Source of the DNA: Lactobacillus selangorensis | Lineage (GTDB): Bacteria > Bacillota > Bacilli > Lactobacillales > Lactobacillaceae | Direction of reading: 5' to 3' | Assembly (NCBI RefSeq): GCF_001437205.1 | Contig: NZ_JQAZ01000001.1 | Span: forward strand, 124,001 to 188,000 | DNA length: 64,000 nt | Shown: positions 19,141-28,001 of the stretch, in pieces | How the letters are laid out: each line of letters opens with the position of its first letter | Numbering within the stretch: the stretch's first letter is position 1 | Translations under genes and position numbers: made by a program | The notes under the pieces: generated by a model | Databases searched by the model: none | Seen by the model: only the letters and a program-made list of their open reading frames with translations | Told to the model about the DNA's origin: nothing

Positions 19141-20052
19141 ATGGATGCAGAAGAAATTCAAGGCAAAACCATCAAGGAAGAAAAGGTCAGTGCACCACCG
19201 TCGGCCTTTCAAGTCCTGCTCCATGAATTTGCCCGTGATAAAGTCGCCATGGTCTCGCTGATTGTTGTGACCTTAATCATCTTGACGGTGTTCATCGGCT
19301 CGCTGTTTCTGAACACAGGGTCGGTGACCCAGGTCAATATTCTCGACCAGTATGATGCACCAGGTACCAACGGGTTCCTGCTTGGCGCCGATGAAGGTGG
19401 ACACGATGTCTTGAAAATGCTGATTGTCGGGGCTCGGAATTCGATTACGATTGCCTTCTTAGTCACGCTGGTCAACGAAGGCGTCGGAATCATTTACGGG
19501 ACCATCGCTGGTTATTTCGGCGGCAAAGTCGATAACATCATGATGCGGGTCGTTGATTTCGTCATGATTCTGCCGGCGCTGATGATCGAAATTGTTCTGG
19601 TTACGATTGTGCCGCATTACAACATGTTTTCCTTGGTCTGGATTATTGCCATGTTCAGCTGGGTCGGCACAGCCCGCCTAATCCGGAGCAACGCCTTGTC
19701 GGAAGGTCAGCGTGAATACGTTGCCGCCGCCAAGACATCGGGAACATCGAATTTCAAGATTATTTTCGGAGCGGTTTTACCGAATATCAGTTCCTTAGTC
19801 ATCGTCGATGCCGCACTGACCTTTGCGGCCAGCATCGGGATTGAAACAGGATTGACTTTCTTGGGTTACGGGCTGCCGAACTCGACACCTAGTTTAGGAA
19901 CCTTAATCGGCTATGCCAACGACCCAGAAGTCATCACGAGCAAATGGTGGGTCTGGCTGCCCGCCGCATTATTGCTCTTAGTCTTATCAATGGGCATCAA
20001 CTATATCGGCCAAGCGTTACGGCATGCCGCTGATGCCCGGCAACGGAGTTAA
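19141..20052 (+). CDS. oppC: Oligopeptide ABC transporter permease OppC
   Basis: OppC is the partner permease, 303 residues, with a cytoplasmic N-terminal stretch, a first helix (about residues 36-57), then the LLGADEGGHDVLKMLI segment typical of OppC/DppC and five more helices. The EAA-type loop is EYVAAAKTSGTSNFKIIFGAVLPN, of which the AAAKTSG core is diagnostic. The region ETGLTFLGYGLPNSTPSLG is a conserved OppC signature. It lies 18 bases after oppB and is preceded by AAAGGAGG. Confidence 0.94.
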   Translation: MDAEEIQGKTIKEEKVSAPPSAFQVLLHEFARDKVAMVSLIVVTLIILTVFIGSLFLNTGSVTQVNILDQYDAPGTNGFLLGADEGGHDVLKMLIVGARNSITIAFLVTLVNEGVGIIYGTIAGYFGGKVDNIMMRVVDFVMILPALMIEIVLVTIVPHYNMFSLVWIIAMFSWVGTARLIRSNALSEGQREYVAAAKTSGTSNFKIIFGAVLPNISSLVIVDAALTFAASIGIETGLTFLGYGLPNSTPSLGTLIGYANDPEVITSKWWVWLPAALLLLVLSMGINYIGQALRHAADARQRS

Positions 20053-20102
20053 CAAGCGTCACACATATTTGCACCTGTAAAATGTTTGGGAGGAAGATTC
20101 AT

Positions 20103-21863
20103 ATGAAAAAGAAGCGCGCATTAGGATGGCTGACCCTCGCTGCGACATTGACCTTATCACTCGCCGCCTGTGGCAGTAAATCATCACAATCATCGTCGTC
20201 AACACAGAAGCATTTTGCAGAAACAGTCAGCAATAAGAAGCAGTCTGTCAAAGGAGGGACTTTTACATACGGGGAAGTCACCGATACACCGTTTAAAGGA
20301 ATCTTTGAAGATACCCTGCAAACAGACACCCCTGACCAAGAAGTCTCGCAGTTCGGGTTTGAAGGCCTCTTCAAAACCGATAACAACTATAAAATCGTTG
20401 ATGGTGGTGCCGCAAACCTGAAATTGAACCAAAAGGCTAAAACCGCCACAATCACGATTAACAAAAACGTCAAGTGGTCCGATGGGGTTCCAGTGACCGC
20501 CCAAGATATCGTTTATGCTTACCGGATTTTAGGCAGCAAAGCCGCTGCTAGCCAGCAGTATTCCAGCACCTTGGAAGATATCGTCGGCATGGCCGAATAC
20601 CATGAAGGCAAGTCCAGCACCATCAGCGGTTTGGAAGAACCAAAGGGTGCCAACGGAAATGAAGTCGTTATTCATTTCAAGCAGATGAAGCCAGGGATGG
20701 CTTACTCTGGGAACGGCTACTTCTGGGAATCTGCCTCGCCAGCGCATTACTACAAGAACATTTCGATGAAGAAACTGATTTCGTCGCCGCAAGTGCGTAA
20801 GAAGCCACTGTTCTTCGGCCCTTACAAGGTTAAGAGTGTCGTTTCGGGTCAATCGGTCGAATACGTTCCCAACAAGTATTATTACGGCAAGAAACCGAAG
20901 CTGAGCAAGATTTCGGTTCAGGTTGTCTCGCCGGATTCCGTCGCCGCTGCAATCAAGAACAAGAAATTTGATTATGTTTCCGTGCCAACGTCACAATACA
21001 AAAACGTCAAGAGCACCAAGGGCGTTCAATTTATCGGCAAGCAATCCTTATCCTACAGCTACCTTGGTTTCAAGGTCGGCAAGTACGACAGCAAGACAGG
21101 GACTAACGTTGAAGATAAGAATGCCAAGATGAACAACAAAGCGCTCCGGAATGCAATTGCATACGGCATGAACGTGTCGCAGGTTTCTAAGAAGTTCACG
21201 GATGGCTTGAGCTATCGTGGGACAACTTTGATTCCAACCATCTTCAGTAAGTACCATGACAGTTCTGAAAAGGGTCATCCGTATGACATCAAGAAGGCTG
21301 TTAAGCTGTTGAACAACGCTGGTTACAAGATTGATAAGAAGACCGGCTGGCGGACCCAGCCAAATGGCAAGCCGCTGACAATCCACCTGGCCGCAATGTC
21401 CGGTGCTTCGACGCAACAGCCAACCGTTCAGAACTACCTGCAAATCTGGCGGAAGAAGCTGCACTTGAACGTCAAGCTGACTACTGGTCGTTTGATTGAA
21501 TTCAACAGTTTCTATGACAAACTTGAAAATGACAACAAAGATGTCGACATGTTCTTAGGGGCATGGTCCTTATCCTCAGAAGCTTCGCCTTACCAGTTGT
21601 ACGCTGCTGAAGCACCCTTTAACTTCAGTCGTTTCAACACCAAGGAAAACACCAAGCTTTTGAATGACATCGATTCTGCGAAGGCCTTCAATAATGCATA
21701 CCGTGTCAAGGCCTTCAAGAAGTGGCAAGCCTACATGAACAAAGAAGCTTATGTTGTTCCGACAACTTACAGCACGGATGTTTATGCAGTGTCGAGCCGT
21801 GTCACTGGTCTGAGCTTGAAGCCGTCCTTCAGCTGGGCAAACGTCGGGGTTTCCTCGAAATAA
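20103..21863 (+). CDS. oppA: Oligopeptide-binding lipoprotein OppA
   Basis: OppA captures peptides outside the membrane and delivers them to OppBC. The 586-residue precursor has a lipoprotein signal peptide with lipobox LAAC, the lipidated Cys being residue 23, followed by a Ser-rich linker. The mature part is an SBP family 5 protein: KWSDGVPVTAQDIVYAYRI, the FGPYKVKSV strand and the late KKLHLNVKL region are recognisable. I start at ATG 20103, behind GGGAGGAAG; an in-frame ATG at 20082 would spoil the signal peptide. Codon use is visibly richer in AAG and TTC than in the surrounding housekeeping genes, probably reflecting high expression. Confidence 0.94.
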   Translation: MKKKRALGWLTLAATLTLSLAACGSKSSQSSSSTQKHFAETVSNKKQSVKGGTFTYGEVTDTPFKGIFEDTLQTDTPDQEVSQFGFEGLFKTDNNYKIVDGGAANLKLNQKAKTATITINKNVKWSDGVPVTAQDIVYAYRILGSKAAASQQYSSTLEDIVGMAEYHEGKSSTISGLEEPKGANGNEVVIHFKQMKPGMAYSGNGYFWESASPAHYYKNISMKKLISSPQVRKKPLFFGPYKVKSVVSGQSVEYVPNKYYYGKKPKLSKISVQVVSPDSVAAAIKNKKFDYVSVPTSQYKNVKSTKGVQFIGKQSLSYSYLGFKVGKYDSKTGTNVEDKNAKMNNKALRNAIAYGMNVSQVSKKFTDGLSYRGTTLIPTIFSKYHDSSEKGHPYDIKKAVKLLNNAGYKIDKKTGWRTQPNGKPLTIHLAAMSGASTQQPTVQNYLQIWRKKLHLNVKLTTGRLIEFNSFYDKLENDNKDVDMFLGAWSLSSEASPYQLYAAEAPFNFSRFNTKENTKLLNDIDSAKAFNNAYRVKAFKKWQAYMNKEAYVVPTTYSTDVYAVSSRVTGLSLKPSFSWANVGVSSK

Positions 21864-21879
21864 TCATTCTGGTTCCAAA

Positions 21880-21899
21880 ATGATTCGACTCCGAATCAT
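21880..21899 (+). terminator. Hairpin directly after oppA
   Basis: ATGATTCG and CGAATCAT form a perfect 8-bp stem with a 4-base loop, with no long T-run after it. It may protect the 3' end of the opp mRNA; a canonical terminator follows 37 bases later. Confidence 0.5.
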
Positions 21900-21935
21900 C
21901 TTTAGAGCAATTTAAATTCTATGGGTACGAAAAGA

Positions 21936-21963
21936 ACACTTCCTGAAAGGGGAGTGTTTTTTA
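21936..21963 (+). terminator. Terminator of the opp operon
   Basis: ACACTTCC pairs with GGGAGTGT (one wobble) around a 6-base loop, followed by six T. Confidence 0.85.
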
Positions 21964-21977
21964 ATGCTCAAAATTGC

Positions 21978-21983
21978 TATAAT
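21978..21983 (+). promoter_or_regulatory. Extended -10 promoter for rnc
   Basis: A perfect TATAAT is preceded by TTGC (TGCTATAAT, extended -10). It lies about 60 bases before the rnc start and just after the opp terminator. Confidence 0.65.
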
Positions 21984-22042
21984 AAAGGAACGAGTGGCTT
22001 TTTTTTGAAGACACACTCAAATCAAGGGAGGACCTGATTAGC

Positions 22043-22759
22043 ATGGATGCGGGATTGATCAATGAGTTGCGCGACCAATATGGAATCGTCTTTAACGACA
22101 TTGCCCTATTGGATGAGGCGTTTACACATTCATCGTATAAAAATGAACACAAAGAATTAGCATTGAAAGACAATGAACGATTGGAATTCTTAGGCGATGC
22201 CGTCTTGGAACTGACCGTTTCGGAATATTTGTATAAGAAGTATCCGCAACTGCCTGAAGGCAAACTGACGCGATTACGAGCGGCGATTGTGCAGACGAAG
22301 AGTTTTAGTTCGTTTTCCAAAGAGGCTCATTTCGATCAGTATATTCGTCTTGGTAAAGGTGAAGAACAGGCGGGTGCCCGTAAACGGCTGACGCTGCTTG
22401 AGGATTTATTCGAAGCTTTTAATGGTGCGCTTTATCTTGACCAAGGCAAAGATGCCGTCGTTCGTTTCATTACCCAAGTGATTTTTCCGAAGATCGATGC
22501 TGGGGACTTTTCGTATGCCCTCGACCACAAGACCAACCTTCAGGAGTATCTGCAGCGGAATGGCGAAGTGGCGATTGAATACCATGTGCTGTCTGAAAAT
22601 GGACCGGACACGGCACATCGCTTCAAAGTCGATGTCGAAGCCGATGGTAAAGTGTTAGGCACCGGGACCGGAAAGAATAAAAAAGCGGCCGAACAGATGG
22701 CGGCGGCCGAAGCGCTGGCTTCTTTAGGAGCCGACGATACATTATTACCGCAAGATTAA
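22043..22759 (+). CDS. rnc: Ribonuclease III
   Basis: RNase III cleaves double-stranded RNA, including rRNA precursors. The 238-residue protein has the catalytic signature NERLEFLGDAVLEL at about residues 44-57, with the acidic metal ligands, and the downstream LLEDLFEAFNGALYLD segment. The C-terminal double-stranded RNA-binding domain begins near NLQEYLQRNG and ends in the GTGKNKKAAEQMAAAEAL helix. ATG 22043 follows AGGGAGG. It precedes smc and ftsY, the normal Firmicute order. Confidence 0.96.
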   Translation: MDAGLINELRDQYGIVFNDIALLDEAFTHSSYKNEHKELALKDNERLEFLGDAVLELTVSEYLYKKYPQLPEGKLTRLRAAIVQTKSFSSFSKEAHFDQYIRLGKGEEQAGARKRLTLLEDLFEAFNGALYLDQGKDAVVRFITQVIFPKIDAGDFSYALDHKTNLQEYLQRNGEVAIEYHVLSENGPDTAHRFKVDVEADGKVLGTGTGKNKKAAEQMAAAEALASLGADDTLLPQD

Positions 22760-22787
22760 GTTTTAGAAGAGAAAGGGACATGCGAAG

Positions 22788-25700
22788 GTGCAACTGAAAT
22801 CATTGACGATGAATGGCTTTAAGTCATTTGCCGATAAGACGACCCTTCATTTTTCGGAAGGGATGACCGGTGTGATCGGTCCGAACGGCAGCGGCAAGAG
22901 CAACATTACCGAAGCCATCCGCTGGGCGATGGGTGAACAATCGGCCAAAAGTCTGCGTGGGGAACGCATGCCCGATGTGATTTTCGCTGGAACGGCTTTA
23001 CGCAAACCGCTGAACCGTGCCGAAGTCACTTTGACGTTTGATAACTCAGATCATTATTTTCCTAAGATGCCGGATGAAGTTACAGTGACCCGGCGTCTTT
23101 TTCGCAATGGCGAAAGTGAATTTTATCTGAACCAGAAGGCGTGCCGTTTACGGGATATCGTCGATTTGTTTATGGATTCCGGCCTTGGTCGTGAATCGTT
23201 TTCGATTATTTCACAGGGCCGGGTCGAAGAAATTTTCAACAGCAAGCCTGAAAACCGGCGGGGCATCATTGAAGAGGCCGCCGGTGTTTTAAAGTACAAG
23301 CAGAAGAAAAAGCAGGCTGAAAAAGAGCTCGCCGAAACAAGCGATAATCTGGCGCGTGTGTACGACATTGTCCATGAATTGGAAGACCAGATTGGCCCGT
23401 TGCAGGAGCAGAGCAGTATTGCCACCGATTATCTGCGGCAGAAAAAGGACTACGATGCCCTGTATCAGCAGCTATTGACCTATGAGATTACTGATTTGGC
23501 CGCACAGCAGACAGCTACGCAACGCAAGGCCGATGAATTAAAGGCGACGGTCGCCCATTTGAAGCGGCAAGTCGCACATGCAACGACGGCCAACCAGCAG
23601 AACAAAGACCAGCAGCAGCAATTGACGACCCAGCTTGATCAGCAGCAGGAACAGCTTCTGCAGCAGACCCAGCTGGCAGAAAGTTTAGTCGGGCAGGATA
23701 ATGTGGTGGCTGAACGTCAGAAGAACAATCAGAGCCAGCTCGATCAAGTGACGCAGCAGCTGCAAACGGCTCAAAAGCAGCTGACCGCTACGCAAACGCA
23801 GGTCCAGCAGTTGCAGACGGAACTGACGGCCAAACAAGCCGCTTTAGCACAGCACCAGCAGGAAGCAGCGACTTTAACCAAAGCCCAAGCCGGCGGTGAA
23901 AAAGCCCTGCGAGCCGAAATCGAACGGCTGCGTTCAGTCTACATTGACCAGATGGAAGCCCAGACGAACCATCGCAACGAACTGAGCTATGCCCAGAAAC
24001 AGGTTGCACAATTGACGGGCCAGCTCTCCCGGCAGAATCAGGCCGACCAGCAGACCAAAAACTCGCAGCAGGCGCTGACCACAAAACAGCAGGACCTCAA
24101 AAAGGAAACGGCCGGCTTAAAAGAACGAGTCGATCGCTTTCAGCAGGAACTGCAGAAACTGCAGCAGACGGACAAAAAACTGCGCCAGTCCGAAAAGGAC
24201 GAACAGAATAAGTATTATCAGGCGTTGGGCGTTTTACAGCAGGCCCAAGCCAAACAAAAAGGACTCGCCGAATTGGCGGACGAACACGCCGGTTATTACC
24301 AAGGCACGAAGGCTGTTTTGCAGCACCAGCAGGAGCTATCGGGTGTACTGGGTGCGGTCGCTGATTTACTGACCGTTCCCAGAGAAGACCAGCTTGCTTT
24401 GGAAACGGCGCTAGGCGGCCAGCTGCAGAATGTTGTCACTACAGACGAATCAGCTGCCCAGCAGGCAATCGAATATTTGAAGGCGCATCGCTTAGGGCGG
24501 GCAACGTTCCTGCCATTATCGACGATGCGGCCCCGTTTTATTCGCAGCAGTGCCGAACAGACGATTCGCCAGCAGGAGGGCTTTCAGGGCATTGCCAGTG
24601 AACTCGTCCAGTACGATTCCCAGTTTAAGCCGGTGATCGAGCATCTGCTGGGTAATTTATTGGTGATCGATACCTTGCAGCATGGAGTCCAATTGGCCCA
24701 GCGGACTCATCATGAATACCGGATTGTTACCTTAGCCGGCGACCTTTTGAATCCCGGCGGTTCGATGACCGGCGGCCGTAGTCAGAAACAGCGGACCGGC
24801 CTTTTGGAACGGCAGCAGAATCTGACCGACCTCAATCAGATGATTGCTAAAATGCAAGGGCAGCTCGACCAGCAGCAGAATCAATTGACCGCTTTGCGCA
24901 ATCGGCTTGGCGATAATGAACAGCAGCAGGCGGACTGCCAAAAACAGTTGGAACCGCTGCAAGCTAAGTGGCAGGAACGTCAGAATGATTTGACGCTGGC
25001 CGAACAGCAAGTCTCGCAGCTGGAACGGACGGTGCAAGGCAATCTGTTCACGCAGCGTCAGCAGCAGGATGAGCTCGAAGCCGCCCAGCAGAAGGCGGCG
25101 GCCTTAGCGCAGACGACTGATGAAGTAGCGCAAAAATTGGCCGCAGCCAAGCAGAATCTGGCGGATGCCAATTCACGGCTTGACCATTTTGCCGATACGC
25201 AGAAACAAGCGGCCGAGCAGCTGCAGCAATTGCAGACGGAGAATGCCGTTGCCAAGTCGGAAGTGGCCCATGTGCAGGAACAGGCAGAAACGGCTCGCCA
25301 GCAGCAGGACACTTTGCAGCAGCAGGTGACGGACTTAACGACTCAGCAGCAGCAATTACAGACGGCGCTCAAACAAAGCACCGGTTCGACAGCGGAACGG
25401 GCCCAGCAATTGCAAACGGCTCGCACCCAGATTGCCGCTTTGAAGAAAGCGATGGCGGCCGCTAAAGCCCAACGGACCAAGCTGCAGGCTGAACAGCAGG
25501 ATCTGGATGCTCAGCTCCAGCGGCATTATGCCCTGCAGGAAAATGCACTGGATGAGCAGAAGGAAAACTCGATTCAGCTCGATCGGCTAAAGAGCGGCCT
25601 GGACCGGCGTTTAGCAACGCTGCGGGACCAGTATGAGCTGAGCTATGAAGCTGCTCAGGCCCAACAACCGGCCGATTGGCAGCCGCACGATACGAAAGAA

Positions 25701-26339
25701 AAACTGAAATTATTAAAACGCGGCCTTGACGACCTCGGCGATGTCAATTTAAATGCAATCGATGATTACAAACGGGTCAAAAAACGGTATGATTTTCTGA
25801 CCCAGCAGCAGAACGACCTGCTGGATGCCCAGAAACAGCTTCAGACGACGATGGACCAGATGGATACAGAAGTCGCCCATCGGTTTAAAGAAACTTTTGA
25901 TGCGACCGCACAGGCCTTCAACGAGATTTTTCCGTTGATGTTCGGCGGCGGACATGCGACACTGACCCTGACCGATCCGAGTCATCTGCTGACGACCGGC
26001 ATCGAAATTACGGCCCAGCCGCCGGGCAAAAAATTGCAGCGGCTCAGCCTGTTATCCGGTGGGGAGCGGGCTTTAACGGCGATTACGTTGTTATTTGCGA
26101 TCTTACGGGTCCGGCCGGTGCCATTCTGCATTTTGGATGAAGTCGAAGCATCCTTAGACGATGCCAATGTGGCCCGGTTCGGCCAGTTTATCAAACATTT
26201 CGAACAAGATTCGCAGTTTATCGTCATCACCCACCGGAAAGGCACGATGACGGCGGCCGACCGTTTGTACGGGATTACGATGGAAGAATCGGGGATCTCG
26301 AAGGTCGTTGCCGTGTCACTCGAAAACGAATCTGCTTAA
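22788..26339 (+). CDS. smc: Chromosome partition protein SMC
   Basis: SMC is the condensin ATPase that organises and separates chromosomes. The 1183-residue protein has N-terminal Walker A GPNGSGKS (31-38), two long coiled coils, a hinge in roughly residues 510-665 (including GALGGQLQNVV-like and GGSMTGG segments), the C-terminal signature LSGGERA (1089-1095) and Walker B FCILDEVEASLDDAN. The coils are strikingly rich in Gln, Ala and Thr. GTG 22788 is the start, with AGAAAGGGA upstream. Its partners ScpA and ScpB are not in the window. Confidence 0.96.
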   Translation: MQLKSLTMNGFKSFADKTTLHFSEGMTGVIGPNGSGKSNITEAIRWAMGEQSAKSLRGERMPDVIFAGTALRKPLNRAEVTLTFDNSDHYFPKMPDEVTVTRRLFRNGESEFYLNQKACRLRDIVDLFMDSGLGRESFSIISQGRVEEIFNSKPENRRGIIEEAAGVLKYKQKKKQAEKELAETSDNLARVYDIVHELEDQIGPLQEQSSIATDYLRQKKDYDALYQQLLTYEITDLAAQQTATQRKADELKATVAHLKRQVAHATTANQQNKDQQQQLTTQLDQQQEQLLQQTQLAESLVGQDNVVAERQKNNQSQLDQVTQQLQTAQKQLTATQTQVQQLQTELTAKQAALAQHQQEAATLTKAQAGGEKALRAEIERLRSVYIDQMEAQTNHRNELSYAQKQVAQLTGQLSRQNQADQQTKNSQQALTTKQQDLKKETAGLKERVDRFQQELQKLQQTDKKLRQSEKDEQNKYYQALGVLQQAQAKQKGLAELADEHAGYYQGTKAVLQHQQELSGVLGAVADLLTVPREDQLALETALGGQLQNVVTTDESAAQQAIEYLKAHRLGRATFLPLSTMRPRFIRSSAEQTIRQQEGFQGIASELVQYDSQFKPVIEHLLGNLLVIDTLQHGVQLAQRTHHEYRIVTLAGDLLNPGGSMTGGRSQKQRTGLLERQQNLTDLNQMIAKMQGQLDQQQNQLTALRNRLGDNEQQQADCQKQLEPLQAKWQERQNDLTLAEQQVSQLERTVQGNLFTQRQQQDELEAAQQKAAALAQTTDEVAQKLAAAKQNLADANSRLDHFADTQKQAAEQLQQLQTENAVAKSEVAHVQEQAETARQQQDTLQQQVTDLTTQQQQLQTALKQSTGSTAERAQQLQTARTQIAALKKAMAAAKAQRTKLQAEQQDLDAQLQRHYALQENALDEQKENSIQLDRLKSGLDRRLATLRDQYELSYEAAQAQQPADWQPHDTKEKLKLLKRGLDDLGDVNLNAIDDYKRVKKRYDFLTQQQNDLLDAQKQLQTTMDQMDTEVAHRFKETFDATAQAFNEIFPLMFGGGHATLTLTDPSHLLTTGIEITAQPPGKKLQRLSLLSGGERALTAITLLFAILRVRPVPFCILDEVEASLDDANVARFGQFIKHFEQDSQFIVITHRKGTMTAADRLYGITMEESGISKVVAVSLENESA

Positions 26340-26354
26340 TGAGGAGGAAAAAAG

Positions 26355-28001
26355 ATGGGATTATTTGATCGACTCAGAAAAACATTCGGCGGACAAGAAA
26401 CACCCGCCCAAGAGCAGGAATCCGAAAAATACGATCAAGGCTTGAAGAAGTCCCGCACCACATTCGGCCAGCGTCTGAATGCGTTGTTTGCGAACTTCCG
26501 GACGGTCGATGAAAACTTTTTTGATGACCTTGAAGAAATGCTGATTGAAGCCGATGTTGGTTACGATGTTGCCATGAAACTGACCGATGCACTCCGTGAA
26601 GAAGTCAAGCTTCAAAACGTCAAATCGTCAGCCGATGTCTCCCGAGTCATCGTCGAAAAATTAGTCGACATGTACGGTGAAGAGGGCGAAAAAGAGCATG
26701 ATAACCAGCTCGCAGTTGCGCCAGAAGGCCAGCCGACAGTCTACCTCTTTGTTGGGGTCAATGGGGCCGGCAAAACGACGACAATCGGCAAACTGGCCCA
26801 TCACTATCAGAGTGAGGGCCAAAAGGTGCTGCTGGCGGCGGGCGATACGTTCCGTGCCGGCGCAATCGAACAGCTCCAGGAGTGGGGTCGGCGCGACCAT
26901 GTCGATGTTGTTGCGGGCAAGGCCAACAGCGACCCGGCTTCAGTTGTCTTTGATGCCGTTAAAAAAGCCAAAGAAGAACATTATGACATTCTGCTGGTCG
27001 ACACGGCCGGCCGTCTGCAGAACAAAGTCAATTTGATGAACGAGCTGGATAAAATCAAGCGGGTCATCGTGCGGGAATTACCGGATACTCCTGAAGAAAC
27101 CTTATTAGTCCTGGATGCGACGACGGGTCAGAATGCCTTGAATCAAGCTAAAGAATTCAACAAAACGACCAAGGTCAGCGGCATTGTCCTGACTAAATTG
27201 GATGGGACTGCCAAAGGCGGAATCGTTTTGGCAATTCGCAACGAACTGCATATTCCGGTCAAATTAGTCGGTTTGGGTGAACACATGGACGATCTGCAGC
27301 GTTTCGACGCCGATCAGTTCATCTACGGCCTGTTCAAGGGCTTAATCGCACCGCAAGAACCCGTTGCTAAAACGACGACGGAAGCGACAGCTGAATTACC
27401 GGCGGAGGATGACGGCGACAATACGGCCAGTGAAGAGCCAGCGGTTGAAACGACAACTGCCGAAGCCGATTTGCCAGAGCATGATGACGGCGATAATGCG
27501 GACAGTGAAGAGCCAGTGGTTGAAACGGCAACGGCCGAAACCGATTTGCCAGAGCATGATAACGGCGACAATACAGCCAGCGAAGAGCCGGTTGTTGAGG
27601 CGACTGCCGCACCGACCGCCGAAATAGCTGCTTCTGAAATGGAGACGACAACCGCAGTGACGAGCGCCCCAACGACGGTTGAAACGACCGCTGCCATTAC
27701 GGCCGCACCGACAAATGCACCAACTAGTGTTCCAACAACAGAAGCCACGACTGTGCCAACTATCGCTGAAACCACTGCCCCAACGACCGCAGTCACGGTT
27801 GCACCGACAATGGCGGAAACAGTTGCAGAAACCACTACAGCCGCAACCGCAGAAACTACGGTAGAAGCAACGACCGCTGCAACAGCTGCGGAACCAACGA
27901 CCGCCGCACCAACTTCTGAGCCAACGACTGAGGCCACTGCCGAAGCCACGACTGCGGAAACGAAACCGGCCAAGAAGCATTGGTGGCAGAAACTGCTATG
28001 A
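26355..28001 (+). CDS. ftsY: Signal recognition particle receptor FtsY with unusual C-terminal extension
   Basis: FtsY is the SRP receptor GTPase that docks ribosome-SRP complexes at the membrane. The 548-residue protein has a short N-terminal helix (MGLFDRLRKTFGG), the N domain, and the G domain with GVNGAGKT (134-141), DTAGRLQNK and TKLDGTAKGG, ending near residue 335. The remaining 210 residues are not part of the NG core. They comprise three 25-residue acidic repeats (347-421, DNA 27393-27617), a Thr/Ala/Pro-rich stretch, and a basic aromatic end KPAKKHWWQKLL. FtsY proteins usually carry their acidic region at the N-terminus. The stop overlaps the next start (ATGA). Function is secure; the tail's role is unknown. 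Confidence 0.95.
   Translation: MGLFDRLRKTFGGQETPAQEQESEKYDQGLKKSRTTFGQRLNALFANFRTVDENFFDDLEEMLIEADVGYDVAMKLTDALREEVKLQNVKSSADVSRVIVEKLVDMYGEEGEKEHDNQLAVAPEGQPTVYLFVGVNGAGKTTTIGKLAHHYQSEGQKVLLAAGDTFRAGAIEQLQEWGRRDHVDVVAGKANSDPASVVFDAVKKAKEEHYDILLVDTAGRLQNKVNLMNELDKIKRVIVRELPDTPEETLLVLDATTGQNALNQAKEFNKTTKVSGIVLTKLDGTAKGGIVLAIRNELHIPVKLVGLGEHMDDLQRFDADQFIYGLFKGLIAPQEPVAKTTTEATAELPAEDDGDNTASEEPAVETTTAEADLPEHDDGDNADSEEPVVETATAETDLPEHDNGDNTASEEPVVEATAAPTAEIAASEMETTTAVTSAPTTVETTAAITAAPTNAPTSVPTTEATTVPTIAETTAPTTAVTVAPTMAETVAETTTAATAETTVEATTAATAAEPTTAAPTSEPTTEATAEATTAETKPAKKHWWQKLL
27393..27617 (+). repeat. Three 75-bp tandem repeats in ftsY
   Basis: Units 27393-27467, 27468-27542 and 27543-27617 each encode 25 residues with the core DGDN-x-x-SEEP-x-VE. 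DNA identity between units is high but imperfect, as expected from duplication and drift. They lie in frame in the C-terminal extension. Confidence 0.85.

Noticed and set aside
27393-27617. Tandem 75-bp repeats as a possible CRISPR or minisatellite array
   Set aside because: Units are adjacent without spacers, in frame, and encode acidic protein repeats.
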